DNA of 11,865 nt from Gemmatimonadota bacterium (GTDB taxonomy: Bacteria > Gemmatimonadota > Gemmatimonadetes > Longimicrobiales > Gaopeijiaceae): NCBI GenBank assembly GCA_002731735.1, contig PCCM01000051.1, forward strand, positions 1 to 11,865. Reading direction: 5' to 3'. Under the pieces are notes generated by a model. The model saw only the letters and a list, made by a program, of their open reading frames with translations, did no database searches and was not told the origin of the DNA. Both the position numbers and the translations under genes were made by a program. Each line of letters opens with the position of its first letter. The first letter of the stretch is position 1. This document shows positions 1 to 5,819 of this stretch, in pieces.

Positions 1-123
1 CTCGACCGACAACGGTAGTCCTACGTAACCGAGGCCGACCACGCCCACGGTCAGGTCGCCTGAGCGGAAGTGGTCCAAAGCGTCGTTCGAAGCAGTGTCG
101 GCCATTGGTGACTCGGGGCTCAT
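1..123 (-). CDS. Nucleotide-sugar dehydrogenase (UDP-glucose/UDP-ManNAc dehydrogenase family), N-terminal fragment
   Basis: Only the first 41 codons are present; the gene continues past the left edge. After an unstructured, acidic leader of about 24 residues, the sequence shows a hydrophobic strand followed by G30-L-G32-Y-V-G35-L-P, the NAD-binding Rossmann motif (GxGYVGLP) typical of UDP-glucose, UDP-ManNAc and related 6-dehydrogenases. These enzymes oxidise the sugar C6 hydroxyl to a carboxylate, supplying uronic acids for envelope polysaccharide; which substrate applies here cannot be told from the fragment. The ATG at 123 overlaps the stop of the preceding 77-residue gene as ATGA, which suggests coupling. 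A second in-frame ATG at 105 is an alternative start, and neither has a strong Shine-Dalgarno sequence. Family assignment rests on one motif, so another Rossmann oxidoreductase is possible but less likely. Confidence 0.72.
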   Translation of the reverse strand, partial: MSPESPMADTASNDALDHFRSGDLTVGVVGLGYVGLPLSVE

Positions 124-353
124 GCCGGGCCTAGCCCGGTCTGGGAGTAGTGTGCCGAAGAGGCTTCAAGATCGAGACGCACCAAGAGATGCAGCAAGAT
201 ATGTAGCCGGGCGACGAGATAGCCTACGGGCAAAATGACCAAATAGGCGAGGACGACGAATCGGAGGATAACGGGGTCCAGAATCGTTTTCAGGGGCGGA
301 TCCTCGCCCGGAGTGTCTGCCACCTGAAGGTCGGAAGCGGCCACCTCACCCAT
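120..353 (-). CDS. Small membrane protein of unknown function (77 aa)
   Basis: I do not recognise this protein. It has an acidic soluble N-terminus (residues 1-26, including GEDPP), then a long hydrophobic stretch at about 28-60 with a clear membrane segment at 32-50 and a second, His/Arg-containing hydrophobic part at 51-60, then a short polar tail. The ATG at 353 was chosen because AGGGAG lies six bases upstream, an excellent Shine-Dalgarno, and because it gives an 8-base overlap with the hemD stop, the same geometry as at rpsE/rpmD and rplO/secY. An in-frame ATG at 428 would add 25 residues but lies deep inside hemD without such a site. Its stop overlaps the start of the nucleotide-sugar dehydrogenase by four bases, so it appears to be a coupled member of the same transcript. 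Real but uncharacterised is my reading. Confidence 0.6.
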   Translation of the reverse strand: MGEVAASDLQVADTPGEDPPLKTILDPVILRFVVLAYLVILPVGYLVARLHILLHLLVRLDLEASSAHYSQTGLGPA

Positions 354-1182
354 GTCTTGCTCCCTTAAAGTGACTCGAGATCGCCTCCACCAACCCCGAA
401 ATTGTGAACGGATCGGCCTCTGCCGCAACCCGATACCCCAAATCGCGGGCGGCGTCGGCCGTCACCGGCCCGATCACACCAGCGTCTGCGACGACTTCCC
501 CGTCCACCAAACGATGAAAGCTCCGCACCGCGGACGGTGAGGTAAACGTCACCAGATCCACCCCCCGTCCGATCTGGTCCAGGGCACCTGGGTCTGGATT
601 TTCGACGGAAACGGTTCGATACGCCGTCACGGCGTCCACCTCGGCACCCAACTCCTGCAAACCGTCCCGTAGGACGGGCCTGGCCTCGGCAACCGTCGGG
701 ATCAAGACACGCTTTCCGAGAAGCGATTGATGGGCCGCGAGCGCATCAACAACCGCTTCGGCCCTATGGGTCTCGGGCACTACTTCCACCGTGAGCCCCA
801 GAGCCTCGAGGGTGTTCGCCGTGGCGGGCCCTATGCAGGACAGACGGGTCGACGCGAGCGCGCCTTTCACATCGACCCCCACGGCCTCCGCCGCTGTTCT
901 GAAGAAGTCGACACCGTTGGCCGACGTAAAGATCACCCAGTCGTACTCCGCGGTGTTCTGAACAGCGTGATGGAGCGCCCGTTGGTCCATGGGGGGCTCG
1001 ATTTTGATCGCCGGAAGACGAACGACCTTAGCCCCCAGGGCCTCCAAAGCGTCGACCAGTCCAGCGGCCTGGGCCGCCGCCCTCGTAACAACGAGGGTTC
1101 GGCCTATCAGGGGGCTTACGCCTCGACCACCGTCACCGGCGGCGCCTTCGCAATTTTCCCACCCTTGATGCAAGTCGTACAT
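346..1182 (-). CDS. hemD: Uroporphyrinogen-III synthase
   Basis: HemD cyclises hydroxymethylbilane to uroporphyrinogen III, inverting ring D, in cytosolic tetrapyrrole (heme, siroheme, cobalamin) synthesis. The family shows little strict conservation, but the usual landmarks are present. These are an N-terminal GRTLVVTR strand, YDWVIFTSANGVDFF in the first domain, a central SCIGPATANTLEALG segment, and, in the second domain, DLVTFTSPSAVRSF followed by VIGPVTADAARDLGYRV near the C-terminus. The two-domain bilobal layout fits. The start is uncertain. The ATG at 1182 gives 278 residues but lies inside rpmB (67-base overlap) and has no Shine-Dalgarno. Homologues usually begin just before the GRxVVVTR strand, which would correspond to a CTG at 1110, ten bases after a GAGG and giving about 254 residues. 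No ATG, GTG or TTG lies at that expected point. No other heme gene is visible here. Confidence 0.85.
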   Translation of the reverse strand: MYDLHQGWENCEGAAGDGGRGVSPLIGRTLVVTRAAAQAAGLVDALEALGAKVVRLPAIKIEPPMDQRALHHAVQNTAEYDWVIFTSANGVDFFRTAAEAVGVDVKGALASTRLSCIGPATANTLEALGLTVEVVPETHRAEAVVDALAAHQSLLGKRVLIPTVAEARPVLRDGLQELGAEVDAVTAYRTVSVENPDPGALDQIGRGVDLVTFTSPSAVRSFHRLVDGEVVADAGVIGPVTADAARDLGYRVAAEADPFTISGLVEAISSHFKGARHG

Positions 1183-1331
1183 ACACGCACGCGACGCCGG
1201 ACTCCTTCGGCCGTAATGATCTTCACCGTCTGAAGATTCGGCAGCCAGCGACGCCGCGTCTTGTTGTGGGCGTGACTGACGTTATTTCCGGTAGCCGGTC
1301 TCTTGCCACACACATGACATACTCGGGCCAT
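1116..1331 (-). CDS. rpmB: 50S ribosomal protein L28 (bL28)
   Basis: A 71-residue large-subunit protein. It begins MARVCHVCGKRPATGNNVSHAHNKT, the L28 N-terminal signature, continues with RRRWLPNLQTVKI, and ends with a VCTTCIKGGKIAK helix. Cys5, Cys8, Cys51 and Cys54 form two CxxC pairs, so this is the zinc-binding (C+) form of L28. The length is normal. The ATG at 1331 follows the unknown anchored protein gene by 23 bases; the upstream AGAG is a weak ribosome-binding site. rpmB is usually paired with rpmG in other bacteria. Here it sits downstream of the alpha operon and upstream of hemD, with no rpmG in the window. The short C-terminal tail (PPVTVVEA) is hydrophobic rather than basic. Confidence 0.95.
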   Translation of the reverse strand: MARVCHVCGKRPATGNNVSHAHNKTRRRWLPNLQTVKIITAEGVRRRVRVCTTCIKGGKIAKAPPVTVVEA

Positions 1332-1354
1332 ATTCTTTTCTCTTGCGGAGTCGG

Positions 1355-1885
1355 TCAGGGATCGGGCTGGGGCGGGGCGGTAACGCTCACTGCCCGGACC
1401 TCGATGAAGGACTCTGCGAAGTCGGCAAGGATCCGATCACCCTCCGCGAGGCCACCGCTGGCCATCCATGCATCCTTCGCACTATCCGTCATGGCGTAGA
1501 CCGTTCCTGTCACTGAAACCGTCGCACCGTACTCGAGGTCCCCGCCGATTACGGCGACCTCAGGCAACATCTTGACCAGGTAATCGCCGGGAACCCCGAC
1601 AAAAAAGGTCTGACTACTTCCTGGCATGGTGTTCAGCACCCCCAAGCGGCGCAGTTCGATGACCGTAGCCGCGTGTGCCATCGGATTCATTCCAAAGTCG
1701 CTTATGTCCACCACCGTCGCTACCGTCGCCATGCTCTCCTCATCCCCTTCCACCACCACAACTTCCACCGGCGCGGCCTGTATGGACAACCAAACGAAGA
1801 AGCCTCCCGCGACAAGAAACGCTCCAACCATCAAGTACACGGTGAGAGATCCAGCCTCACCTCTACGGGATCCGAACGATGCCAT
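1355..1885 (-). CDS. Membrane-anchored protein of unknown function (176 aa)
   Basis: I cannot assign a family. Residues 1-13 are polar with two Arg. Residues 14-36 form one hydrophobic segment with no lipobox Cys, so it looks like an N-in, single-pass anchor with the remainder outside the cytoplasm. Residues 37-60 are acidic and Val-rich. About 61-170 alternate short hydrophobic strands with turns: YGATVSVTGTVY at 119-130, then after an Ala/Lys insertion ILADFAESFIEVRAVSV at 152-168. This pattern resembles a small beta-barrel, OB-like fold, but that is inference. The C-terminus is proline-rich (PPQPDP). The ATG at 1885 has AGGG six bases upstream, a good site. It lies 54 bases after rplQ and 23 before rpmB, so it is probably cotranscribed with both. 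The open frame, the good RBS and the strong anchor support a real gene. Confidence 0.7.
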   Translation of the reverse strand: MASFGSRRGEAGSLTVYLMVGAFLVAGGFFVWLSIQAAPVEVVVVEGDEESMATVATVVDISDFGMNPMAHAATVIELRRLGVLNTMPGSSQTFFVGVPGDYLVKMLPEVAVIGGDLEYGATVSVTGTVYAMTDSAKDAWMASGGLAEGDRILADFAESFIEVRAVSVTAPPQPDP

Positions 1886-1939
1886 GTGTAGCCCTGCTCC
1901 CAGTCTTGATCTGTGCTTGTTATTCAGGATCTGGGCAGT

Positions 1940-2293
1940 CTAATCGACCAACTCGATCAGCGCCATCTCCGCGGCGTCTCCGCGGCGATTTCCCAACTTG
2001 AGAATGCGGGTGTAACCTCCGGGCCGCTCTGTGAAACGCGGCCCAATATCGTCGAACAGTTTGCCGAGAACCTGGCGGTCCGCGATCAACCGGCCCGCAA
2101 GCCGGCGTGCGTGGAGATCCCCTCGTTTGCCGAGCGTAATCAGACGCTCCGCGAACGGACGCAATTCCTTCGCTTTGGCCGTCGTAGTCTCGATCCGTTC
2201 GTGGAGAAAGAGAGACGTGGCCATGTTGCGCATCGTGGCCTTCTTGTGGCTCGCGGTCCGGGAAAGGGCCCGGCCCTTCTTGCGGTGCCTCAT
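1940..2293 (-). CDS. rplQ: 50S ribosomal protein L17 (bL17)
   Basis: A 117-residue large-subunit protein, the last ribosomal gene of the alpha operon. It starts MRHRKKGRALSRTASHKKAT, the near-invariant L17 N-terminus, followed by LFLHERIETTTAKAKELRPFAERLITLGK and a C-terminal PGGYTRILKLGNRRGDAAEMALIELV. The length matches short bacterial L17 proteins, with no long C-terminal extension of the kind seen in some actinobacteria. Only nine bases separate it from rpoA. AAGG lies seven bases before the ATG and just overlaps the rpoA stop region, so translation is probably coupled. The stop is TAG. Confidence 0.97.
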   Translation of the reverse strand: MRHRKKGRALSRTASHKKATMRNMATSLFLHERIETTTAKAKELRPFAERLITLGKRGDLHARRLAGRLIADRQVLGKLFDDIGPRFTERPGGYTRILKLGNRRGDAAEMALIELVD

Positions 2294-2302
2294 GCTCGAA
2301 CC

Positions 2303-3361
2303 TTACTCCTCGCTCGTCTCTACGGATTGCACCTCATCTTCTTCGACGAGAAACAGTTGGCCCTCGTCGCCAGACTTGAGACGCATTCCGAAATTCAGCT
2401 CGTGCTCGTCGAGGAAGGCGGCGATCTCGGTGAGCGATTTCTTTCCGAAATTCTCGATCCCGAGCATCTCTTCTTCCGTACGCTGAACGAGGTCGCCCAG
2501 CGTCTGGATGTTTTCCTTTTGAAGAGAGTTTCGGGATCGGACGCTCAGTTCGGCGAGGTCCTCGATGGAGCGCTCGAACAAGTCGCGCAGCTGTTCCGGC
2601 ACTTCAACTGCGCCCGGAACGGTCACCTGCGGCACCCCACCCTCTCCGAAATACAACATGAACTCGAAATGTTTACGAACCAACGCGGCCGCATAATGAA
2701 CCGCAGACTCCGCATCCACAGACCCGTCTGTCTCGACCAATAGCGTGAGCCGATCGAAGTCCGTACGCTGCCCGACCCGCGTTTCCTCCACCGAGAAATT
2801 GGCACGCCGGACCGGATTGTAGATCGCGTCGATCCGCACCATGTCCACGGGAGCTCCCCGCTGCAACTCATGCTGCTCGGCAAGGATGAAACCCCGTCCC
2901 TTCCGAACGTACAATTCGATGTTGAGCTTTTGCTTCCCCTGAACCGTCATCAAGTGATGGTCAGGATCGTGTATCGTCACGCCACTCACCGGACCGACAT
3001 CACCGGCGGTGACCGGGCCCGGTTTATCCACGCGGATGGTGAGCGTCGCCTCGGGGACATCGTCGTCCAAAGTGATGACGAGCGACTTGAGATTCTGAAT
3101 GACCTGATGCACGTCCTCGACCACGCCCTCGATCGTCTGGTGCTCATGCATAACACCGTCGACGCGGAATGCCCAAACTGCGGCTCCGCGGAGGGACGAG
3201 AGAAGAACGCGCCTCACCGAGTTTCCGAGCGTATGGCCAAACCCACGCTCAAGAGGCTCGATCACAAATTCCGCACGGCTCCCATCTTCTGAGGCCTCAG
3301 AGATCTCAATACGCTCGGGCAGTACCAAACCGGTTAAATCGATCTGCACTGAAGTCTCCAT
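2303..3361 (-). CDS. rpoA: DNA-directed RNA polymerase alpha subunit
   Basis: RpoA dimerises to nucleate RNA polymerase assembly, and its C-terminal domain contacts UP elements and activators. The N-terminal domain (about 1-240) contains the dimerisation signature FGHTLGNSVRRVLLSSLRGAA at 41-61 and the NPVRRANFSVEETRVGQRTDFDRL segment at 182-205. After a linker, the alpha-CTD at about 262-328 keeps VRSRNSL (Arg275, equivalent to E. coli Arg265, and Asn278), LGDLVQRTEEEML and the GKKSLTEI helix-hairpin-helix. At 352 residues it is slightly long, because an acidic tail (329-352, ending EEDEVQSVETSEE) follows the usual GMRLK end. The ATG at 3361 overlaps the rpsD stop as TAATG and has only a weak ribosome-binding site, so coupling to rpsD is likely. 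Confidence 0.98.
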   Translation of the reverse strand: METSVQIDLTGLVLPERIEISEASEDGSRAEFVIEPLERGFGHTLGNSVRRVLLSSLRGAAVWAFRVDGVMHEHQTIEGVVEDVHQVIQNLKSLVITLDDDVPEATLTIRVDKPGPVTAGDVGPVSGVTIHDPDHHLMTVQGKQKLNIELYVRKGRGFILAEQHELQRGAPVDMVRIDAIYNPVRRANFSVEETRVGQRTDFDRLTLLVETDGSVDAESAVHYAAALVRKHFEFMLYFGEGGVPQVTVPGAVEVPEQLRDLFERSIEDLAELSVRSRNSLQKENIQTLGDLVQRTEEEMLGIENFGKKSLTEIAAFLDEHELNFGMRLKSGDEGQLFLVEEDEVQSVETSEE

Positions 3362-3996
3362 TACTTCGAGTAGAGCTCCACGATGAGCTGTTCTTGGACG
3401 GCCAAAGGGATATCCTGGCGCGTCGGCTGGCGGGTCATGCGGCCGACACGGTTTTTCTCATCCAGAGCGAGCCATTCCACCAAGGACGGGCGAGTTCGAG
3501 CCTCGAGGCTCCCCTGCACCGTGGCCAGGTCCTTGGACTTGGATTTGAGGGCCACCTCGTCCCCATGACCCACCTGAAATGACGGTACGTCCACGACCCG
3601 CCCGTTGACCTCCACGTGGCGGTGCCGGACCAGTTGCCGGGCGGCGCTGCGACTCGGTGCGAAACCCATCCTGAAAATCACGTTGTCCAGCCGGACCTCC
3701 AAGGAGATGAGCATGTTCTCTCCGGTGATTCCATCCCGCGCGTTCGCCCGCTCGAACAGCGTGCGGAACTGCCTTTCATGCAGTCCGTAAATCCTCTTCA
3801 CCTTCTGTTTCTCACGAAGCTGGACGGCGTAGTCGGATTGCTTGCGCCTGCGCGCGTGCGCGGGACCGTGCTGACCCGGCGGGTAAGCGCGACGTTCGAT
3901 GCCGCACTTCTCCGTGTAGCACTTCTGTCCCTTCAAGAAGAGCTTCTGCCCCTCGCGGCGGCAGAGTCGACAAACTGCTCCGGTGTGTCGTGCCAT
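3361..3996 (-). CDS. rpsD: 30S ribosomal protein S4 (uS4), zinc-binding form
   Basis: A primary 16S rRNA-binding protein that nucleates 30S assembly; in E. coli it also represses its own operon. It is 211 residues, the normal length. The N-terminus carries Cys9, Cys12, Cys26 and Cys31, the four-Cys zinc knuckle of C+ S4 proteins, followed by the GIERRAYPPGQHG motif. The S4 RNA-binding domain is at roughly 98-160 (LEVRLDNVIFRMGFAPSRS, then ARQLVRHRHVEVNGRVVDVPS). The C-terminus is IPLAVQEQLIVELYSK. The ATG at 3996 is chosen over an in-frame ATG at 4032 because S4 proteins start MARxxG and because AGGG lies ten bases upstream. The upstream ATG would overlap rpsK by 31 bases. The gap from rpsK is five bases, and the stop overlaps the rpoA start. 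Confidence 0.97.
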   Translation of the reverse strand: MARHTGAVCRLCRREGQKLFLKGQKCYTEKCGIERRAYPPGQHGPAHARRRKQSDYAVQLREKQKVKRIYGLHERQFRTLFERANARDGITGENMLISLEVRLDNVIFRMGFAPSRSAARQLVRHRHVEVNGRVVDVPSFQVGHGDEVALKSKSKDLATVQGSLEARTRPSLVEWLALDEKNRVGRMTRQPTRQDIPLAVQEQLIVELYSK

Positions 3997-4001
3997 ACTG
4001 T

Positions 4002-4391
4002 TTAGACCCTGCGCTTCTTGGGGGGGCGGCATCCGTTATGAGGAAGCGGCGTTACGTCCTGGATCGATTTGATCTGGATTCCTGCGGCCGCCAGGGCTGA
4101 AATGGCCGACTCCCGCCCCGAGCCAGGTCCTTGAACGCGTACATCGACCCGCCTGACACCCAGGGCAACGGCCTCCCGGCCACATTGCTCCGCCGCCACC
4201 GTCGCGGCAAACGGTGTCGACTTCTTGGAGCCCTTGAAACCGGCCTTTCCAGAACTGCCCCAAACGACCGTATTTCCAGCCTTATCGGCGATTGTGATCA
4301 GCGTGTTGTTGAACGTCGCCTTGATGTGCGCGACGCCTTCCGCCTCGACGACTTTCTTGCTCCGCCTACGCGGCGTTTTCTCATCGGACAC
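4002..4391 (-). CDS. rpsK: 30S ribosomal protein S11 (uS11)
   Basis: A 129-residue platform protein of the small subunit, contacting the 16S rRNA near the mRNA exit region. The core matches the family: GVAHIKATFNNTLITIADKAGN, then SSGKAGFKGSKKSTPFAA, RVQGPGSGRESAI and the terminal DVTPLPHNGCRPPKKRRV. Translation must begin at a GTG (4391), because the codon just upstream in frame is TGA. GAGG lies about ten bases before it. An ATG nearby at 4403 is in another frame and leads nowhere. Forty-nine bases separate it from rpsM, the longest spacer between adjacent genes in the rpmJ-rplQ block; it contains a short direct repeat. Confidence 0.97.
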   Translation of the reverse strand: MSDEKTPRRRSKKVVEAEGVAHIKATFNNTLITIADKAGNTVVWGSSGKAGFKGSKKSTPFAATVAAEQCGREAVALGVRRVDVRVQGPGSGRESAISALAAAGIQIKSIQDVTPLPHNGCRPPKKRRV

Positions 4392-4418
4392 TCAGCACCA
4401 TCCTCACTAGCTATTCAA

Positions 4419-4444
4419 GCCTCGCCTACCCGGGCCTCGCCTAC
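4419..4444. repeat. 11-bp direct repeat at the rpsM stop codon
   Basis: GCCTCGCCTAC (plus strand) occurs at 4419-4429 and again at 4434-4444, a 15-base period. The right copy spans the rpsM stop codon and the left copy is in the rpsM-rpsK spacer. It looks like a small local duplication. No function is evident. Confidence 0.5.
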
Positions 4445-4821
4445 TTCTTCGGGGCTATCTTCTTTCCGGCTATTGCACGTCTTTGACCCTTGTGGGTCCG
4501 AGCATTCGTGTGGGTTCGCTGCCCCCGCACCGGAAGTCCGCGCCGATGCCGTAGGCCCCGGTAGCAACCGATGTCCATGAGGCGCTTGATGTTCATGGAG
4601 ACTTCGGTGCGCAAGGCGCCCTCGACTTTGTAGTTACCCTCGATCTCCTGGCGCAGCTTGTTCACGTCGTCATCAGTGAGATCGACCGTACGACGACTGG
4701 GATCTACTCCGGTGTTCTCGAGGATCACTCGCGAACGGGACAGACCGATACCGTATAGGTAGGTCAAAGCGACCTCGATCCGTTTTTCCTTCGGAAGATC
4801 CACACCCGCGATTCGTGCCAT
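4441..4821 (-). CDS. rpsM: 30S ribosomal protein S13 (uS13)
   Basis: A small-subunit head protein that contacts the large subunit and P-site tRNA. At 126 residues it is of normal length. It starts MARIAGVDLPKEKRIEVALTYLYGIG, carries the helix-two-turn-helix region with LTDDDVNKLRQEIE, and has the signature CYRGLRHRRGLPVRGQRTHTNARTHKG at about 86-112. The basic C-terminal tail (GKKIAPKK) is the part that reaches the P-site tRNA in known structures. The ATG at 4821 has AAGG unusually close (four bases), and the gene follows rpmJ by 17 bases. The stop is TAG, inside one copy of an 11-base repeat. Confidence 0.98.
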   Translation of the reverse strand: MARIAGVDLPKEKRIEVALTYLYGIGLSRSRVILENTGVDPSRRTVDLTDDDVNKLRQEIEGNYKVEGALRTEVSMNIKRLMDIGCYRGLRHRRGLPVRGQRTHTNARTHKGQRRAIAGKKIAPKK

Positions 4822-4838
4822 CCGTCCTTCTTCTCAGT

Positions 4839-4955
4839 TTATCCCTGGCGTTGTTTATGCCTGGGATTACGACTACAGATAACCCGTACGACTCCCCGCC
4901 GACGGACGATTTTGCAGTTTTCACACATCGGTTTGACGCTACTACGCACCTTCAT
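4839..4955 (-). CDS. rpmJ: 50S ribosomal protein L36 (bL36), zinc form
   Basis: A 38-residue protein, easily missed because of its size. It reads MKVRSSVKPMCENCKIVRRR, then GVVRVICSRNPRHKQRQG, a textbook L36. Cys11, Cys14, Cys27 and His33 form the CxxC...C...H zinc site of the C+ paralogue. L36 binds 23S rRNA near the A-site side of the large subunit. AGGG lies eight bases before the ATG at 4955. It is the first gene after the 93-base map-rpmJ spacer and is followed by rpsM after 17 bases, so it probably leads the alpha-operon transcript. infA, which often lies immediately upstream of rpmJ, is not present. Confidence 0.96.
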   Translation of the reverse strand: MKVRSSVKPMCENCKIVRRRGVVRVICSRNPRHKQRQG

Positions 4956-4993
4956 TTTCAGCACCCTGACGTATGTTTGTGGCAGAGCATATA

Positions 4994-5022
4994 ATGATAG
5001 TGGAACAACTAATCACCCTCAA
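4994..5022 (-). promoter_or_regulatory. Candidate sigma70-type promoter for the alpha operon
   Basis: In the 93-base gap between map and rpmJ, the minus strand carries TTGAGG (5022-5017), a 17-base spacer and TATCAT (4999-4994), directed toward rpmJ. The start would fall about 35 bases before the rpmJ ATG. The area is noticeably more AT-rich than its surroundings, and this gap is the longest gene-free stretch in the window. The match is by eye to the consensus only; transcription from the spc operon may also read through. Confidence 0.4.
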
Positions 5023-5048
5023 GGCACGGCCCGAACGATCCGAGGTTC

Positions 5049-5819
5049 TCACGCCGGAGCCTCGGCCGGCGCTGCGGTGAGGACTCGGGGGCCGGCCGCT
5101 GTCACGGCCACTGTGTGCTCGAAGTGGGCCGTCGGAGTTCCGTCCTTTGTAACCACGGTCCAGCGATCGCCGAGCACCTGAATCTCGAACGTTCCGCAGG
5201 ACAACATCGGCTCGATCGCAACCACAATGCCTTCCCGAAGAGCCGGTCCCGTACCGGCTCGACCAAAGTTCGGCACCTGCGGTTCTTCATGCACCTCGCG
5301 ACCCACGCCGTGGCCTACCAGATCCCTGATAATGCTCAGACCCGTTCCCTCGACCCTGGTCACCACGGCAGCACCGATGTCACCGACAAAACCCGCGAGA
5401 ACCGTGGCGGACACCGCTCGGTCGAGCGCATCCTCCGTCACCTCCAGGAGGTGCCGCGTCTTCTCGTCGATCTCACCGACCGGGAAGGTCCAGGCAGAGT
5501 CGGAGCACCAACCGTCCAACTTTACCCCCACGTCGATCGAGATGATGTCGCCGTCTTCCAGGACCCGGTCAGCCTTGGGAATACCGTGGACGACCTCCTC
5601 ATTCAATGAGGTACAGACACTTCCTGGAAAGCCATACAGGCCTTTGAACGCGGGCAGTGCACCGGCATGGGAACGGATAAACTCGTCCGCGAAGCTATCG
5701 ACTTGCAGCGTGGAAATACCCGGTTGAATCCGTGGACGAACTTCAACCAGGAAATCGGCGATGATGGCACCACCTCGAGCGATCACGTCGATCTCTTCGG
5801 GACTCTTGAGGTGGATCAC
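5049..5819 (-). CDS. map: Methionine aminopeptidase, type I
   Basis: A cytosolic metalloprotease that removes the initiator Met from nascent proteins with a small second residue. The 256-residue length is typical of bacterial type Ia enzymes. All expected metal and catalytic residues are present: His78 (VVHGIP), Asp96 (SIDVG), Asp107 (CSDSAWTF), His170 (LVGHGVGREVHEEP), Glu203 (AIEPML) and Glu234 (HFEHTVAVT). The segment before the second Asp is GWCSDSAW rather than the common G-[YF]-[HC]-[AG]-D form. The C-terminus has a short Ala/Pro tail (about 249-256). The start is GTG, overlapping the adk stop as TAGTG. The adk-map order after secY is common in spc operons. It is followed by a 93-base gap that probably holds a promoter. 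Confidence 0.97.
   Translation of the reverse strand: MIHLKSPEEIDVIARGGAIIADFLVEVRPRIQPGISTLQVDSFADEFIRSHAGALPAFKGLYGFPGSVCTSLNEEVVHGIPKADRVLEDGDIISIDVGVKLDGWCSDSAWTFPVGEIDEKTRHLLEVTEDALDRAVSATVLAGFVGDIGAAVVTRVEGTGLSIIRDLVGHGVGREVHEEPQVPNFGRAGTGPALREGIVVAIEPMLSCGTFEIQVLGDRWTVVTKDGTPTAHFEHTVAVTAAGPRVLTAAPAEAPA

Noticed and set aside
125..139. Inverted repeat CCGGGC-CTA-GCCCGG as a possible terminator
   Set aside because: It lies inside the 77-residue gene, has no T-run on the minus strand, and the next gene starts directly after it.
1886..1939. CCCAG...CTGGG pairing in the rplQ downstream gap as a terminator
   Set aside because: Five-base arms with a loop of about 25 bases and no T-run; too weak to call.
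1913..2743. Plus-strand open frame of 276 codons opposite rplQ and rpoA
   Set aside because: It lies antisense to two unmistakable genes and its composition reflects their complement.
3997..4032. Upstream ATG giving S4 a 12-residue N-terminal extension
   Set aside because: S4 proteins start MARxxG, and the extension only reads the complement frame of the rpsK end.
4990..4995. Perfect TATAAT on the plus strand in the map-rpmJ gap
   Set aside because: No -35-like hexamer at suitable spacing and nothing on the plus strand to transcribe, so it is more likely a by-product of the AT-rich minus-strand promoter region.
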